From assembly GCA_002503205.1 (NCBI GenBank), contig DARE01000011.1, positions 1,247 through 57,933 on the forward strand: 56,687 bases of DNA, read 5' to 3'. This DNA is from Thermoplasmatales archaeon UBA447 (GTDB lineage: Archaea > Thermoplasmatota > Thermoplasmata > Thermoplasmatales > Thermoplasmataceae). The position numbers and the translations under genes are program-made. How positions within the stretch are numbered: position 1 is the first letter of the stretch; every line of letters starts with the position of its first letter. The notes under the pieces were generated by a model, which did no database searches, was not told the origin of the DNA, and saw only the letters and a program-made list of their open reading frames with translations. Below, piece after piece: positions 41,819-50,493 of the stretch.

Positions 41819-42535
41819 ATGATGGAGACAGAATTTCTATTCCTGAAAGATCAGTATGCCAGAGAAGCGGACAGCAAAGTTGTATGGCACGAATTCACTG
41901 ATCTTGTCCTAGACAGATCAGTATTCTTTCCCACAGGGCATGGGCAGCCCAATGACAGGGGGAAGGTTGTTATAGATGGAAGGGAATATATCATTGTTGA
42001 TACATGGCTTGACGGGGAAAGCATCCACCTTATGTCCCACGATACTTTTCCGGATGATGTAAACGGAAAGTCTGCACACCAGGTGCTTGACTGGGATGTC
42101 AGATACATGCACATGAGATTCAGGACTGCCCTCAAGATTCTGATGGGGCTCTCTTATAAGCTATTCAAGGCAACAGTGAGAATAAACCAGACCTACGACG
42201 ATTCAGCATGGATGGATCTTGAACTGGATAACATAACTGAGGAGATGGTTTCAGAGTTATTCACCAAGGCAAACGAGATAGTATCCGCAGATCTCAGTGT
42301 AACTTTCAGAGAAATGCCAAGGGAGCAGTTCATGAAAGAGGAAGAGATGCTTGCAATATGCAAATCCGTTGTCCCAGATTATGAGAGCATCAGGATCATG
42401 CATCTGGATGGAATACCGGATCAGATGGAATTTGGCACCGATGTAATGAAAACTTCAGAGGTTGGAAAGATCAACTATAAAACGAACCTGGTTAAAGGCA
42501 AAATTTCGAGAAGGATAAACATAACACTTGAATAA
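41819..42535 (+). CDS. AlaX-like protein lacking the zinc ligands
   Basis: Homologue of the AlaX/alanyl-tRNA-synthetase editing domain, normally a zinc enzyme removing Ser or Gly from mischarged tRNA(Ala). It has the AlaX-M layout: the beta-barrel part with SVFFPTGHGQPNDRG (family consensus FYPxGGGQPxDxG), and the C-terminal TSEVGKINYKTNLVKGKISR (family NTxEIG and GKGxRR). The first zinc motif HxxxH is replaced by RTALK (102-106), and the CxxxH of CGGTHV is replaced by EFGTDV (204-209). All four ligands are thus missing, so classical editing is unlikely. It stands alone with its own promoter. Confidence 0.8.
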   Translation: MMETEFLFLKDQYAREADSKVVWHEFTDLVLDRSVFFPTGHGQPNDRGKVVIDGREYIIVDTWLDGESIHLMSHDTFPDDVNGKSAHQVLDWDVRYMHMRFRTALKILMGLSYKLFKATVRINQTYDDSAWMDLELDNITEEMVSELFTKANEIVSADLSVTFREMPREQFMKEEEMLAICKSVVPDYESIRIMHLDGIPDQMEFGTDVMKTSEVGKINYKTNLVKGKISRRINITLE

Positions 42536-42555
42536 GAAATAATCATCCCTCACAA

Positions 42556-43644
42556 ATGGACGGGAAAGCTGGAACATTTGAAAAGGTCCTCTCATTCCTT
42601 TCTATAATTCTGGTTGTAGCGGTTATACTTACTGTTCTATATGCTGTATTTGATTCAATTCCCAACCTTTCTGCCATAGAGTCCCTTAACAGTGCAGACT
42701 TTCTCTTTTTTACAATACCTCTCACCTCTTCTTTCATTTACTTTGTTCTTGCCCTTGTTGTCTTAATACCCGCAGCCGCTATCCTGACATTCTTCTCTCG
42801 AGACAGGATTGGCATTGGAAAAGAAGGCAATACTTCCTGGGAGTTCGGTAAATATTTCTCCATCTTTATTCTTATAGAACTAGTATTCTCCGAGATAGAG
42901 AGTTTCCTTGATCCCTCCATCTCAACATCATTCCCCTACAACATACCGATTCCAGGAGAGAACTTTGTCCTGGCTTCCTCACTTCTGTCAGAGACACTTT
43001 TGCAGGTGGCTGTACTCGGGATTGCACTTGTAGTGTTCTATGGGTTTTCCAGACGCACAAGCGATAAGGGCTTCTTCTCTATGCAGGTCCCCACACGAAC
43101 TGCATCACTCATATCGTTGCTTTCTGCCATACCTGTTGCAGTTATCTTCGGAGGGGGGATTGTATCAACACTCTTCACTTTCATAGTCTTTGCTTTTTTG
43201 AATATAGTTTTCATTAGAGTTGGTTTTCTCAAGGGCTTTACACTGAATTTTGCTGTTACCATGAGCAATGTGCTCATATCTCTTCTTGGAGCCTCTTCCT
43301 TATATTCTACAGCATTCACTTTCATACTTCTTTTCTTTGCATTTTTGGGCATGGCCTCAACTTTCACACTTGCCCAGAAACGCGCAGGAATGAGGGCTCC
43401 ACGCAGTTCAGGAAATGACCCTCTTACCGGAGATCTTCATAATTTTAAGCCAGAAAGGCCTGAACCTGCTCTTAATTTCAAGACCCTTTTCATAAGGTCA
43501 ACATGCCCATCCTGTGGGAATTACACTTTTGAGATCCTCGGGAATATGGATCTGAAATGCATGAAATGTGGGCATGAAATAGAACATGATGCTGTTGCGG
43601 AGCCTAACATAACTCTGAGAAGCCTAAGAGGGTCCAGCTACTGA
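42556..43644 (+). CDS. Multi-pass membrane protein with C-terminal zinc ribbon
   Basis: I do not recognise the family. The first 275 residues hold about seven to eight hydrophobic segments (for example FLSIILVVAVILTVLYAVF and SFIYFVLALVVLIPAAAILT). A cytoplasmic linker leads to a zinc ribbon with two CxxC pairs in STCPSCGNYTFEIL and LKCMKCGHEIE. Such a ribbon on a membrane protein often mediates protein or nucleic-acid contacts, which is inference. It starts 20 bases after the AlaX-like gene, so the two may be co-transcribed, and overlaps the convergent MFS gene by 21 bases. Confidence 0.75.
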   Translation: MDGKAGTFEKVLSFLSIILVVAVILTVLYAVFDSIPNLSAIESLNSADFLFFTIPLTSSFIYFVLALVVLIPAAAILTFFSRDRIGIGKEGNTSWEFGKYFSIFILIELVFSEIESFLDPSISTSFPYNIPIPGENFVLASSLLSETLLQVAVLGIALVVFYGFSRRTSDKGFFSMQVPTRTASLISLLSAIPVAVIFGGGIVSTLFTFIVFAFLNIVFIRVGFLKGFTLNFAVTMSNVLISLLGASSLYSTAFTFILLFFAFLGMASTFTLAQKRAGMRAPRSSGNDPLTGDLHNFKPERPEPALNFKTLFIRSTCPSCGNYTFEILGNMDLKCMKCGHEIEHDAVAEPNITLRSLRGSSY

Positions 43645-44724
43645 TGATTCTTTGCCATATGATGTTGCCATTATAACTGCATAGGCAACTGTTGGAAGCA
43701 GGATTGCCAGCATCACCGTTCTGCCAAGAAACTGAAAGGCTGAATCAAGCCCGAATGAACCTAAGATGAAACCAATCCCAAAGAAAGTCTCGTAGAAAAA
43801 AACACCTTTTCTGGGAGGGTATATCCCTATTAGATGTGAAAGTATCTTTGACATGGCAAGAGAGACACCGAGGCCTCCCAGTATAACAACAGATATTATC
43901 ACATATATCTGAAAGAAAAATCCAAGCAACCCCACAGGAGCTATCAGTACTGCAGACAATACTGCATAGGACCTTAGACCTATATCGGGAACATAGTTAA
44001 GTGCAATATATGAAGCGGCTGAAGATATTCCATATATACCGATCACTATTCCTATTATTCCATAGGAATAACCTGATGATTTCATAGTCGGTTCCAGTAA
44101 AAAATAAAGGAAACCAGAAAAAAGACCTGCAAAAAGCAGTGCCAGACTGTAACGGACTTCAACCCTGTCCTTTCTCACAATTCTCTTTCTGGCTCCAACC
44201 CTCGGTGTGAAGAAAAGACCTGCCACAAAGGCTGCAAATGCAAAAATAAACAACACATATATTTTACTGAATTCCAGGATAAATCCCATAAGGATTGGAG
44301 TGACAGCATTTGGGATTCCCCAGCCAACAGAATATTTTTCTGCATTGCTGGAACTCTCGAGGGAATTGAGATTTATCTCAGTGGATATCCACCAGGGCGC
44401 CTGCAGTATGCCTGCGAGTATTGCAATCAGAAGGATATCTTCAGAATAAAAAAATATCAGGATGACCGACACCATGGCCAGAAAGAATAAGGGAAACACT
44501 ATTCCGTATCGTATCATCCTCTTACCGGAATAGAGGTACAGTGCTGCCATTATTGGAAACGGCGCTGAACCGGCCAGGCCGAGAACCCCTATTATCTCAT
44601 AGCTATATCCCTGGCTCAACAGGATCAGGGGAAAGGCAAAGGAAAGCGTGAACCATCCGGAGGAGAAGAAGAAGCTGTTGAAAAACAACCTTCTGGAATC
44701 AACACTTGCAGAGCCATCCTCCAT
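43624..44724 (-). CDS. Major facilitator superfamily-like transporter
   Basis: A 366-residue polytopic membrane protein with about 11 to 12 hydrophobic helices in two halves separated by a charged loop (TPRVGARKRIVRKDRVEVRY). LFLAMVSVILIFFYSEDILL and GIIGIVIGIYGISSAASYIA are typical segments. No A-motif (GxxxDRxGRR) is clear, so subfamily and substrate cannot be named. It ends convergently within the zinc-ribbon membrane gene. The product is a little shorter than most MFS proteins. Confidence 0.75.
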   Translation of the reverse strand: MEDGSASVDSRRLFFNSFFFSSGWFTLSFAFPLILLSQGYSYEIIGVLGLAGSAPFPIMAALYLYSGKRMIRYGIVFPLFFLAMVSVILIFFYSEDILLIAILAGILQAPWWISTEINLNSLESSSNAEKYSVGWGIPNAVTPILMGFILEFSKIYVLFIFAFAAFVAGLFFTPRVGARKRIVRKDRVEVRYSLALLFAGLFSGFLYFLLEPTMKSSGYSYGIIGIVIGIYGISSAASYIALNYVPDIGLRSYAVLSAVLIAPVGLLGFFFQIYVIISVVILGGLGVSLAMSKILSHLIGIYPPRKGVFFYETFFGIGFILGSFGLDSAFQFLGRTVMLAILLPTVAYAVIMATSYGKESSVAGPS

Positions 44725-44804
44725 GGAAAGGCATGCTGCGGATGGTAAAAAATATCACTGAAAGTTCTGGTTCAGTTGTGATTTCGCTGAAGTAAAGCTC
44801 GAAT

Positions 44805-44966
44805 TCACTGCAGTTTGTCTATTTTTACACCATCGTCATCATAGAATGCCACAATATCCTCCGGGCCAAGATTCAGTTTCTTAACCACCCTCTGAGGTAT
44901 GGTTATCCTGTATGAGGTACCTCTGGAAGTTATATGGGCTACATCAATTAATGTCCGCTTGGTCAT
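44805..44966 (-). CDS. AbrB/SpoVT-family DNA-binding protein
   Basis: A 53-residue swapped-hairpin protein with MTKRTLIDVAHITSRGTSYR, the family core RITIPQRVVKKLNLGPEDIV, and AFYDDDGVKIDKLQ. Such proteins are dimeric transcriptional regulators or antitoxins. No toxin gene adjoins it (an MFS gene lies downstream and L10e is divergent), so a regulatory role is more likely. A TATA-like element (44984-44996) and GAGGAAG before the ATG support expression. It may control the shared divergent promoter region, which holds a direct repeat. Confidence 0.88.
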   Translation of the reverse strand: MTKRTLIDVAHITSRGTSYRITIPQRVVKKLNLGPEDIVAFYDDDGVKIDKLQ

Positions 44967-44983
44967 TCTTCCTCAATGTTCTA

Positions 44984-44996
44984 CTTTTATAAATAT
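44984..44996 (-). promoter_or_regulatory. TATA-like element for the AbrB-type gene
   Basis: The coding strand reads ATATTTATAAAAG, about 24 bases before the ATG at 44966. Confidence 0.45.
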
Positions 44997-45018
44997 GTTA
45001 TTAATTGCACATCATATA

Positions 45019-45042
45019 GTATTACCAATATCGGGTATTACC
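45019..45042. repeat. Direct repeat GTATTACC in the divergent AbrB/L10e gap
   Basis: GTATTACC occurs at 45019-45026 and again at 45035-45042, with a 16-base period, in the 183-base gap between the AbrB-type gene and L10e. The two copies could be a regulator site; nothing else links them to a known operator. Confidence 0.35.
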
Positions 45043-45149
45043 CTTTTATCAAAACATCTTATCGTTACAACGAAGGCAAGTTTTATTCGGCGTTTAGACA
45101 TTGAAGCGCTTAATATTTATAGGTACTCAGAATCACCTGAGAGATTCAG

Positions 45150-45680
45150 ATGGTAACCAAACCTGCTAGAATGTACACCAAGATTTCCGGACCTGCATAT
45201 ACAAGAAGAGAGTTCATGGGAGGTGTACCATATCCAAAGATCACTACCTTTGTTCAGGGAAATCAGAACAAGGAATTTGAGCTTGAATTCAGGCTCATTG
45301 CAGAGGAGAGCTGCCAGATCAGACATGTTGCTCTTGAAGCCGCAAGGATATCAGTTAACAGAAAGATGCTGGAAGGAGCTTCTGCTGAGGCATATTATCT
45401 CCAGATAAGACCATATCCTCATCAGGTAATAAGGGAACACAAGATGGCTACAGGAGCCGGAGCAGACAGAATTTCAAGTGGAATGAGGAACGCTTTCGGA
45501 AAGCCTGTTGGAACTGCTGCCAGGGTTAAGTCCGGCGATATAATAATGGTTGCACGCACAACACCGGATAAGGCAAAAAAATTGAGAGACGCCCTTCACA
45601 AGGCTTCAATAAAGCTTCCAACCCCATGCAAGATTGAAATTACCAAGGGAAAGGATCTGGCAGGAAGGCTGGGACTTTAA
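45150..45680 (+). CDS. rpl10e: 50S ribosomal protein L10e (uL16)
   Basis: Archaeal/eukaryal L10e, equivalent to bacterial L16, near the peptidyl-transferase and tRNA-binding sites. The sequence runs TKPARMYTKISGPAYTRREF, IRPYPHQVIREHKMATGAGA and DRISSGMRNAFGKPVGTAAR. The 176 residues are full length. A TATA-like TTAATATTTATAGG lies about 35 bases upstream. T-tracts follow the stop inside the end of the convergent agmatinase gene and may end its transcript. Confidence 0.97.
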   Translation: MVTKPARMYTKISGPAYTRREFMGGVPYPKITTFVQGNQNKEFELEFRLIAEESCQIRHVALEAARISVNRKMLEGASAEAYYLQIRPYPHQVIREHKMATGAGADRISSGMRNAFGKPVGTAARVKSGDIIMVARTTPDKAKKLRDALHKASIKLPTPCKIEITKGKDLAGRLGL

Positions 45681-45686
45681 AATTTT

Positions 45687-46592
45687 TTAGAATTTTCTTT
45701 TTCGTTCCCTGCTGCCAATATAATCCTGAATGAATTTTGCGGCCAGCATTGATGTGTTGCCGTTATCATAGACCGGAGTGATCTCCACTATATCGAATCC
45801 GGATATCAAAGGAGACAGCTCATTTATCATATATCTTACGTCAGAGTCCCTTAAACCGTATGGTTCAGGTGTCCCCACGCCTGGGGCGTATGATGGATCA
45901 ATGCCGTCCATGTCTATGGAGAAGTATATGCTCCCAGGATTGTAGTCAAGTATCTCACTTACCACTTTGCCGATTCCAATTTTTGAGACTTCCCTTGATG
46001 ATATGAACCTCACATCCTTCCACAGGTCACTTTCAAATTCTTCCATTGAAACTGATCTGGTTCCGACCGAGACGCATTTTCCAGGGCCAAGTATTTCAAG
46101 TGCCCTTCTTGTCACACAGGCATGATTGTATGGATTTCCAAAATATTCCATCCTGAAATCAGAGTGGGCGTCTATTACCACAAAGAGGGAATCCTTGAAG
46201 TTTCTTACGGCACCCACAGTTATTGAGTGCTCTCCGCCAAGCATTACTGGTATCTTCCCATCAGAGCGGATGATTCTGACGACGTTTTCAACATCGTTCA
46301 CTACGTCCTCAGCATCCTCTCCAACTGCCAGGTCGCCCAGATCTGCAATGTGAATGTCAGGAAAATTAACTCCATAATTGAAGTCGTAGGATTCTAGATT
46401 GTCGTAATGTTCCCTGATTGCTGCCGGGGCTTTTCTTGAACCTCTTCTGAAACTTGAGGTGCAGTCAAATGGTACGCCAAAAATTACGTACTTTGAGTCC
46501 ACATAACTGGAAGTGGCATCGGCTATCTTCTTCAAACTGAGAAATTCACTCAGTTCTGAAGCATGATCTTCCTGACGCCCATTGCCTCCCAA
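45687..46592 (-). CDS. speB: Agmatinase/arginase-family ureohydrolase
   Basis: Binuclear manganese hydrolase that splits agmatine to putrescine and urea. Metal motifs are GGEHSITVG, VVIDAHSDFRMEY and SIDMDGIDPSYAPGVGTPEP. The conserved N-terminal FGVPFDCTSSFRRGSRKAP is present. Putrescine feeds polyamine synthesis, and aIF5A, the next gene upstream, needs spermidine-derived hypusine, so the pairing makes metabolic sense. The ATG at 46592 lies inside the aIF5A gene (43-base overlap); a TTG at 46535 just after the aIF5A stop is an alternative start. Confidence 0.92.
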   Translation of the reverse strand: MGGNGRQEDHASELSEFLSLKKIADATSSYVDSKYVIFGVPFDCTSSFRRGSRKAPAAIREHYDNLESYDFNYGVNFPDIHIADLGDLAVGEDAEDVVNDVENVVRIIRSDGKIPVMLGGEHSITVGAVRNFKDSLFVVIDAHSDFRMEYFGNPYNHACVTRRALEILGPGKCVSVGTRSVSMEEFESDLWKDVRFISSREVSKIGIGKVVSEILDYNPGSIYFSIDMDGIDPSYAPGVGTPEPYGLRDSDVRYMINELSPLISGFDIVEITPVYDNGNTSMLAAKFIQDYIGSRERKRKF

Positions 46593-46939
46593 TAAGACAC
46601 CTCTGTTCCAGCCTGGATTTTCCCGAGCTCCTCTTCCGTAACCTGGACGAGGAATGTTTCGAATGTCTCAGAATCCATCAGCTGTATTTCGTTGTTGGAT
46701 ATGGAGAGAACCTGAGCATTCTTCTTCTCTATTATTGGAACCTTGACCTTATGCTTTACTGGAAATACTGCACTTCTTTTTGCGTTGTCAAAAACCCCAA
46801 TAGCAACAATTCGGGCTTTGGCCTCACCATGTTTCCCGGGCTTGGACATTGTAATTTCCATAATCTTGCATGGAGCATCATCCAAAAGCATGTATCTTCC
46901 AACTTTAAGTTCCCTAACTTCGGCTTCCTGCCAACTCAT
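46550..46939 (-). CDS. eif5a: Translation initiation factor 5A (aIF5A)
   Basis: Elongation/termination factor that rescues stalled ribosomes and carries hypusine. The modification loop is SKPGKHGEAKAR with Lys36 as the target. LKVGRYMLLDDAPCKIMEIT precedes it, and an OB-fold domain with EIQLMDSETFETFLV follows. The 129 residues are full length. It is upstream of and overlapping the agmatinase gene on the same strand, linking it to polyamine supply. It needs deoxyhypusine synthase encoded elsewhere. Confidence 0.97.
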   Translation of the reverse strand: MSWQEAEVRELKVGRYMLLDDAPCKIMEITMSKPGKHGEAKARIVAIGVFDNAKRSAVFPVKHKVKVPIIEKKNAQVLSISNNEIQLMDSETFETFLVQVTEEELGKIQAGTEVSYWEAMGVRKIMLQN

Positions 46940-47026
46940 GATATTCCTCTCCGCATTACTCTGGGCTTTAAATATTTTCTATACCATTTTTAGAATAGAA
47001 TTGCCCCATTATCCCACTGTTAAAGC

Positions 47027-48292
47027 TCAGACCAGTTCTTCCCTTTTCCAATCCCTGTAAGGCATTGCCAGCAGTATCCCAGATCTCTTCCTGAAATCTC
47101 CATTAACCATCACATCGGATACACACGAGGAATCGGCGGAATATACCACATTCGATATGGCGTTCTCTTCGTTGGTTGGGAAAAGGCGCGGATTCTGTGT
47201 ATCAAGAGTTATGATGTCCCCTCTCTTTCCAGGTTCTATAGAGCCTATGTCATCAGCACGGAGGGAACTGGAAGCAACAACGGTGGCCATATCCAGAATC
47301 TCACTGGCCCTTATCACTGACGGGTCCCACCTCTGATTCTTGACCATAAGAGCGCCCATTTTCATAGACTGCATGACATCCAGCGAATTATTGCTGCCTG
47401 AACTGTCTGAACCGATGCTTACCCTGACTCCTTTCTGCTTCATCTCAATCACCGGTGCAATTCCCCCAACTCCAAGCTTACTGTTGCTGACCGGGTTCCA
47501 TGAGACGCTCACATCGTTCTTTGCAAGGTAAGATATCTCGCTTGAATTTGCCCAGACGCAATGGGCAGCAACCACTGAGCTGCCCAGGAAACCAATGCGG
47601 TGAAGATGTTCTATAGGCCTTTCACCGCCATGGCCTCTGGCAAAATTGTAGACTTCCTCCCTGGTCTCAGCCAGATGGATATGGACAAGTGTACCATATC
47701 TTGCTGAAACTTCCTTTGCCCTCATAAAGATGTCATCCTCGGCCACATAAACTCCCTGGACCCCTATTGAAGGCCTTACCAGATCAGATCCTGCATGTTT
47801 TTTTATGAAATTCTCAGCATTTGAAATGGTATCTCCGCTCTGTGTTGTCTTGTCCTGATCCAGCGTATTCCATGACAGAAACCCCCTGATGCCCACGTCC
47901 ATGCATGCCTTGGTTACCAGGTCCTCGCCATAATAAAGATCGAGAAATGATGTAACACCGGAATTGAGCATTTCAACAGATCCAAGAACTGCCGATCTGT
48001 AAAGGCCTTTCTCTGTTCTCTGCCCATCAAGGACAAATGTCTTTTCAAGAAATGATGAAAGAGGCATATCATCCAGTTGCCCCTTTAGATGGGCCATTGC
48101 CACATGAGTATGAGTATTAATCAAACCCGGCATGACAATTTTATGTGTGCAGTCTACAATTTCTTCGGCTTCTCTCGCCTCTTTTCCGGTGTACTCTATA
48201 ATTCCATTGTTTACAAGCACATTTCCTCTGAAAACCTCCCTTCTGCTGTTCTGTGATATCACAATACCGTTTTTGAAAAGGACTGAAGTCAT
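47027..48292 (-). CDS. Amidohydrolase, SAH/MTA/5'-deoxyadenosine deaminase-like
   Basis: Metal-dependent deaminase of the TrzA/MtaD group, probably acting on S-adenosylhomocysteine, methylthioadenosine or 5'-deoxyadenosine. Metal ligands are in MPGLINTHTHVAMAHLKG (HxH), VHIHLAETREEV, VVAAHCVWAN and SIGSDSSGSNNSLDVMQSMK. The C-terminal GDIITLDTQNPRLFP is typical. The 421 residues are complete. It is 15 bases downstream of the membrane gene ending the MoxR/DUF58 cluster and may be read through from it, though its function looks separate. Confidence 0.88.
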   Translation of the reverse strand: MTSVLFKNGIVISQNSRREVFRGNVLVNNGIIEYTGKEAREAEEIVDCTHKIVMPGLINTHTHVAMAHLKGQLDDMPLSSFLEKTFVLDGQRTEKGLYRSAVLGSVEMLNSGVTSFLDLYYGEDLVTKACMDVGIRGFLSWNTLDQDKTTQSGDTISNAENFIKKHAGSDLVRPSIGVQGVYVAEDDIFMRAKEVSARYGTLVHIHLAETREEVYNFARGHGGERPIEHLHRIGFLGSSVVAAHCVWANSSEISYLAKNDVSVSWNPVSNSKLGVGGIAPVIEMKQKGVRVSIGSDSSGSNNSLDVMQSMKMGALMVKNQRWDPSVIRASEILDMATVVASSSLRADDIGSIEPGKRGDIITLDTQNPRLFPTNEENAISNVVYSADSSCVSDVMVNGDFRKRSGILLAMPYRDWKREELV

Positions 48293-48307
48293 TAATCCGA
48301 ATATCGA

Positions 48308-49177
48308 TTATTTGCTAATAACTGTAGCTTTCTTTTTCTGTCTTTTCCTTCTGCGATCCGGAGATGATCTTGACATATATATCAGGGTGGCCATAACTGC
48401 AACAGCCCCCCCAAATAGCTGAAGGTTCACAGATTCCAGAATAACAATGGCCGCAAATGTCACAACACCAATCAGTGCGCCCATGAATATTGGAGCCGAC
48501 ATCAGTGAGACCGTTTCCGCCCTGTGTTTCTGATCTACCACTATTATGAAGTAAAGTATGAAACCGATGATGGCTACTATCATAGCAACCAGCACAAAGC
48601 TGTTGAGCGGTGACTGAAACGTCGAAAGTGGAGGCGGGAACTTAACCCCATCAATGTTTGTTGAACCTGTAAATATAAGGGCAAGAATGGAAATAAACTG
48701 ATATGAATATGCCTCTGACAGCGCAGAGAAGTAAGAAAGCCCCTGCGTTACAAGGAATACTGTGAATACCTGGTCCAGAAGGGGCAAAATTGATACAAAT
48801 AACGCAGATACAGCCCTGTTGACATTTTTCGCCAGAATACCCTCAATTACCGAAACTGAGGAAATTGAGAGAAAAAGCGTTATGAATGTCTGAGTATCCA
48901 GTGGTATTCTGAATAAACGGACAAATGATGTGTCAGGCAATAATCCAAGTTCAAGGAGCAATGAAACAACCACTAGAATTGCAATTACCAGGATGGTTAG
49001 CAGGTAAACATCTTCCTGATGTTTCTGCGGTAGGAACCTCTTTATCACAGGAAGGGCAGTTATAACTGCAAATGGAACAACATAAATTACGTGGACAAGT
49101 TCCGGAAGAACATAAAAGAGCAGAACGATGGAAGGCAGAAGTACCATAGTGTTAAGGATATATTTTGTGATGTTCAT
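48308..49177 (-). CDS. Membrane protein at the end of the MoxR/DUF58 cluster
   Basis: A 289-residue protein with about seven to eight hydrophobic segments (IVLLFYVLPELVHVIYVVPF, VYLLTILVIAILVVVSLLLE) and a very basic C-terminal tail (PDRRRKRQKKKATVIS). I do not recognise the family. It starts two bases after the DUF58 stop, so it is probably co-translated. Membrane proteins at this position in MoxR-DUF58 clusters are common, often assembling with the DUF58 protein. Confidence 0.75.
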   Translation of the reverse strand: MNITKYILNTMVLLPSIVLLFYVLPELVHVIYVVPFAVITALPVIKRFLPQKHQEDVYLLTILVIAILVVVSLLLELGLLPDTSFVRLFRIPLDTQTFITLFLSISSVSVIEGILAKNVNRAVSALFVSILPLLDQVFTVFLVTQGLSYFSALSEAYSYQFISILALIFTGSTNIDGVKFPPPLSTFQSPLNSFVLVAMIVAIIGFILYFIIVVDQKHRAETVSLMSAPIFMGALIGVVTFAAIVILESVNLQLFGGAVAVMATLIYMSRSSPDRRRKRQKKKATVISK

Positions 49178-49179
49178 GA

Positions 49180-50493
49180 TCAGCTCCCCAGGTTCAGTGT
49201 TCTCGCATACCTGTATTCAGCAAGTATCCTTGCTATCAATTCCCTGTCCCGTGCAACGATCGATTTGATTCCAACGCCGTTGAAGAATGAAGTAACAGCC
49301 TTGAGATTCCTCCTGTGCTTGATTTCAAGGCTCATGAGAAGTTTTTTCCCGACATCGGTTTCAGGCTGTGGCTCAAAATCATACCTGTCCGGAATGAAAA
49401 GATAAGTGGGATGACCGGTATTGAATTGAGATCTGCTAGATGCCATGAATGATTCAGGATAGGAGAATGGGGATACTATGAATACAACTGCATTCTTCTT
49501 GAAATTCTGCCTTATCTTCCTTAGCGCATCACTAATGTGGAATTCGCCGGATGGTCTCAGCTCGGCCACTTTCTTTTCCAGGCTCTTAATGGGATCTTCA
49601 GATTTTTTTGCCGGAATGAACTCATCGATTTCGGATGAAATTATCTGAAATCCTATTCCGTCGCGATTCTTCAGAATAGAGTAAGATGCATTGATGACTG
49701 CTGAAACCATCCTGTCGTACATTCTCATTCCGTTGTATCCTGTATTTACACCAGTGCTGTAATCCAGAACGAAATATACATCAATCTGCCTCTCCTCCTC
49801 CATCTGCTTTATGTACAGATCCTCACCGTCGATTGCTCCATAACGGTTCCATGCGACGTATCTGAAGTCATCGGACTCAACGTACTGCCTTATTCCATAG
49901 AAGTCGTATCCCTGACCGCTCTTCCTTGAGAAATGTATCCCTACAGTGAATAAGAAATTGCTAAGGCGTTCGCTCCTCTGCGTGAAAACATCAGACATGG
50001 ATGGCCCTACCTTTATGGTGCTGGCCTTCTCGATTGCAACATTCTCAAGACAGAGTTTCATAGGATCTTCAGTGTAAAGACGAAGTGGCCCAATTTCGAA
50101 CTTTCCGATTGACAGGCATTTGAAAGTGTAAGTCACACTCTTTGTCTCTCCTGGTTTCAGTGCAATCTCACCTTCGAATTCCCCAGATGAGCTGAAGTTG
50201 TCAGATAGCGTGTCATAATAGTGAAATTTCACCAGGTTCCTGTTTGGGTTATAGAAATTTAGAGTTACCTCCTTCTCAAGATACTTTCTTGTGAAGTCAT
50301 TTTCCATTTTCCGTTCCACACGGATATTTTCCAGTGCAGGGCTTGTGTACTTATTAAAAAGTATAATGTCAGAGCAGATTATGAAGAACAGTATGAACGA
50401 AAATACTATGAAATAATCATAGCCAAATATAATCGATTCAACTATCCCATAGGACATTACCCCAAGGAGGGCCAGCCCTGACTTCTTTATCAT
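49180..50493 (-). CDS. DUF58 domain-containing protein
   Basis: Membrane-attached protein of the DUF58 (von Willebrand A-like) family. Two short hydrophobic N-terminal segments (about residues 6-24 and 27-46) lead to an immunoglobulin-like region and then the DUF58 signature YDFYGIRQYVESDDFRYVAWNR, followed by VYFVLDYSTGVNTG, the metal-site-like start of the VWA part. The 437 residues are typical. It overlaps moxR by 4 bases (ATGA). MoxR ATPases and DUF58 proteins form chaperone-like pairs that act on envelope or metal-enzyme maturation; the target here is unknown. Confidence 0.9.
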   Translation of the reverse strand: MIKKSGLALLGVMSYGIVESIIFGYDYFIVFSFILFFIICSDIILFNKYTSPALENIRVERKMENDFTRKYLEKEVTLNFYNPNRNLVKFHYYDTLSDNFSSSGEFEGEIALKPGETKSVTYTFKCLSIGKFEIGPLRLYTEDPMKLCLENVAIEKASTIKVGPSMSDVFTQRSERLSNFLFTVGIHFSRKSGQGYDFYGIRQYVESDDFRYVAWNRYGAIDGEDLYIKQMEEERQIDVYFVLDYSTGVNTGYNGMRMYDRMVSAVINASYSILKNRDGIGFQIISSEIDEFIPAKKSEDPIKSLEKKVAELRPSGEFHISDALRKIRQNFKKNAVVFIVSPFSYPESFMASSRSQFNTGHPTYLFIPDRYDFEPQPETDVGKKLLMSLEIKHRRNLKAVTSFFNGVGIKSIVARDRELIARILAEYRYARTLNLGS

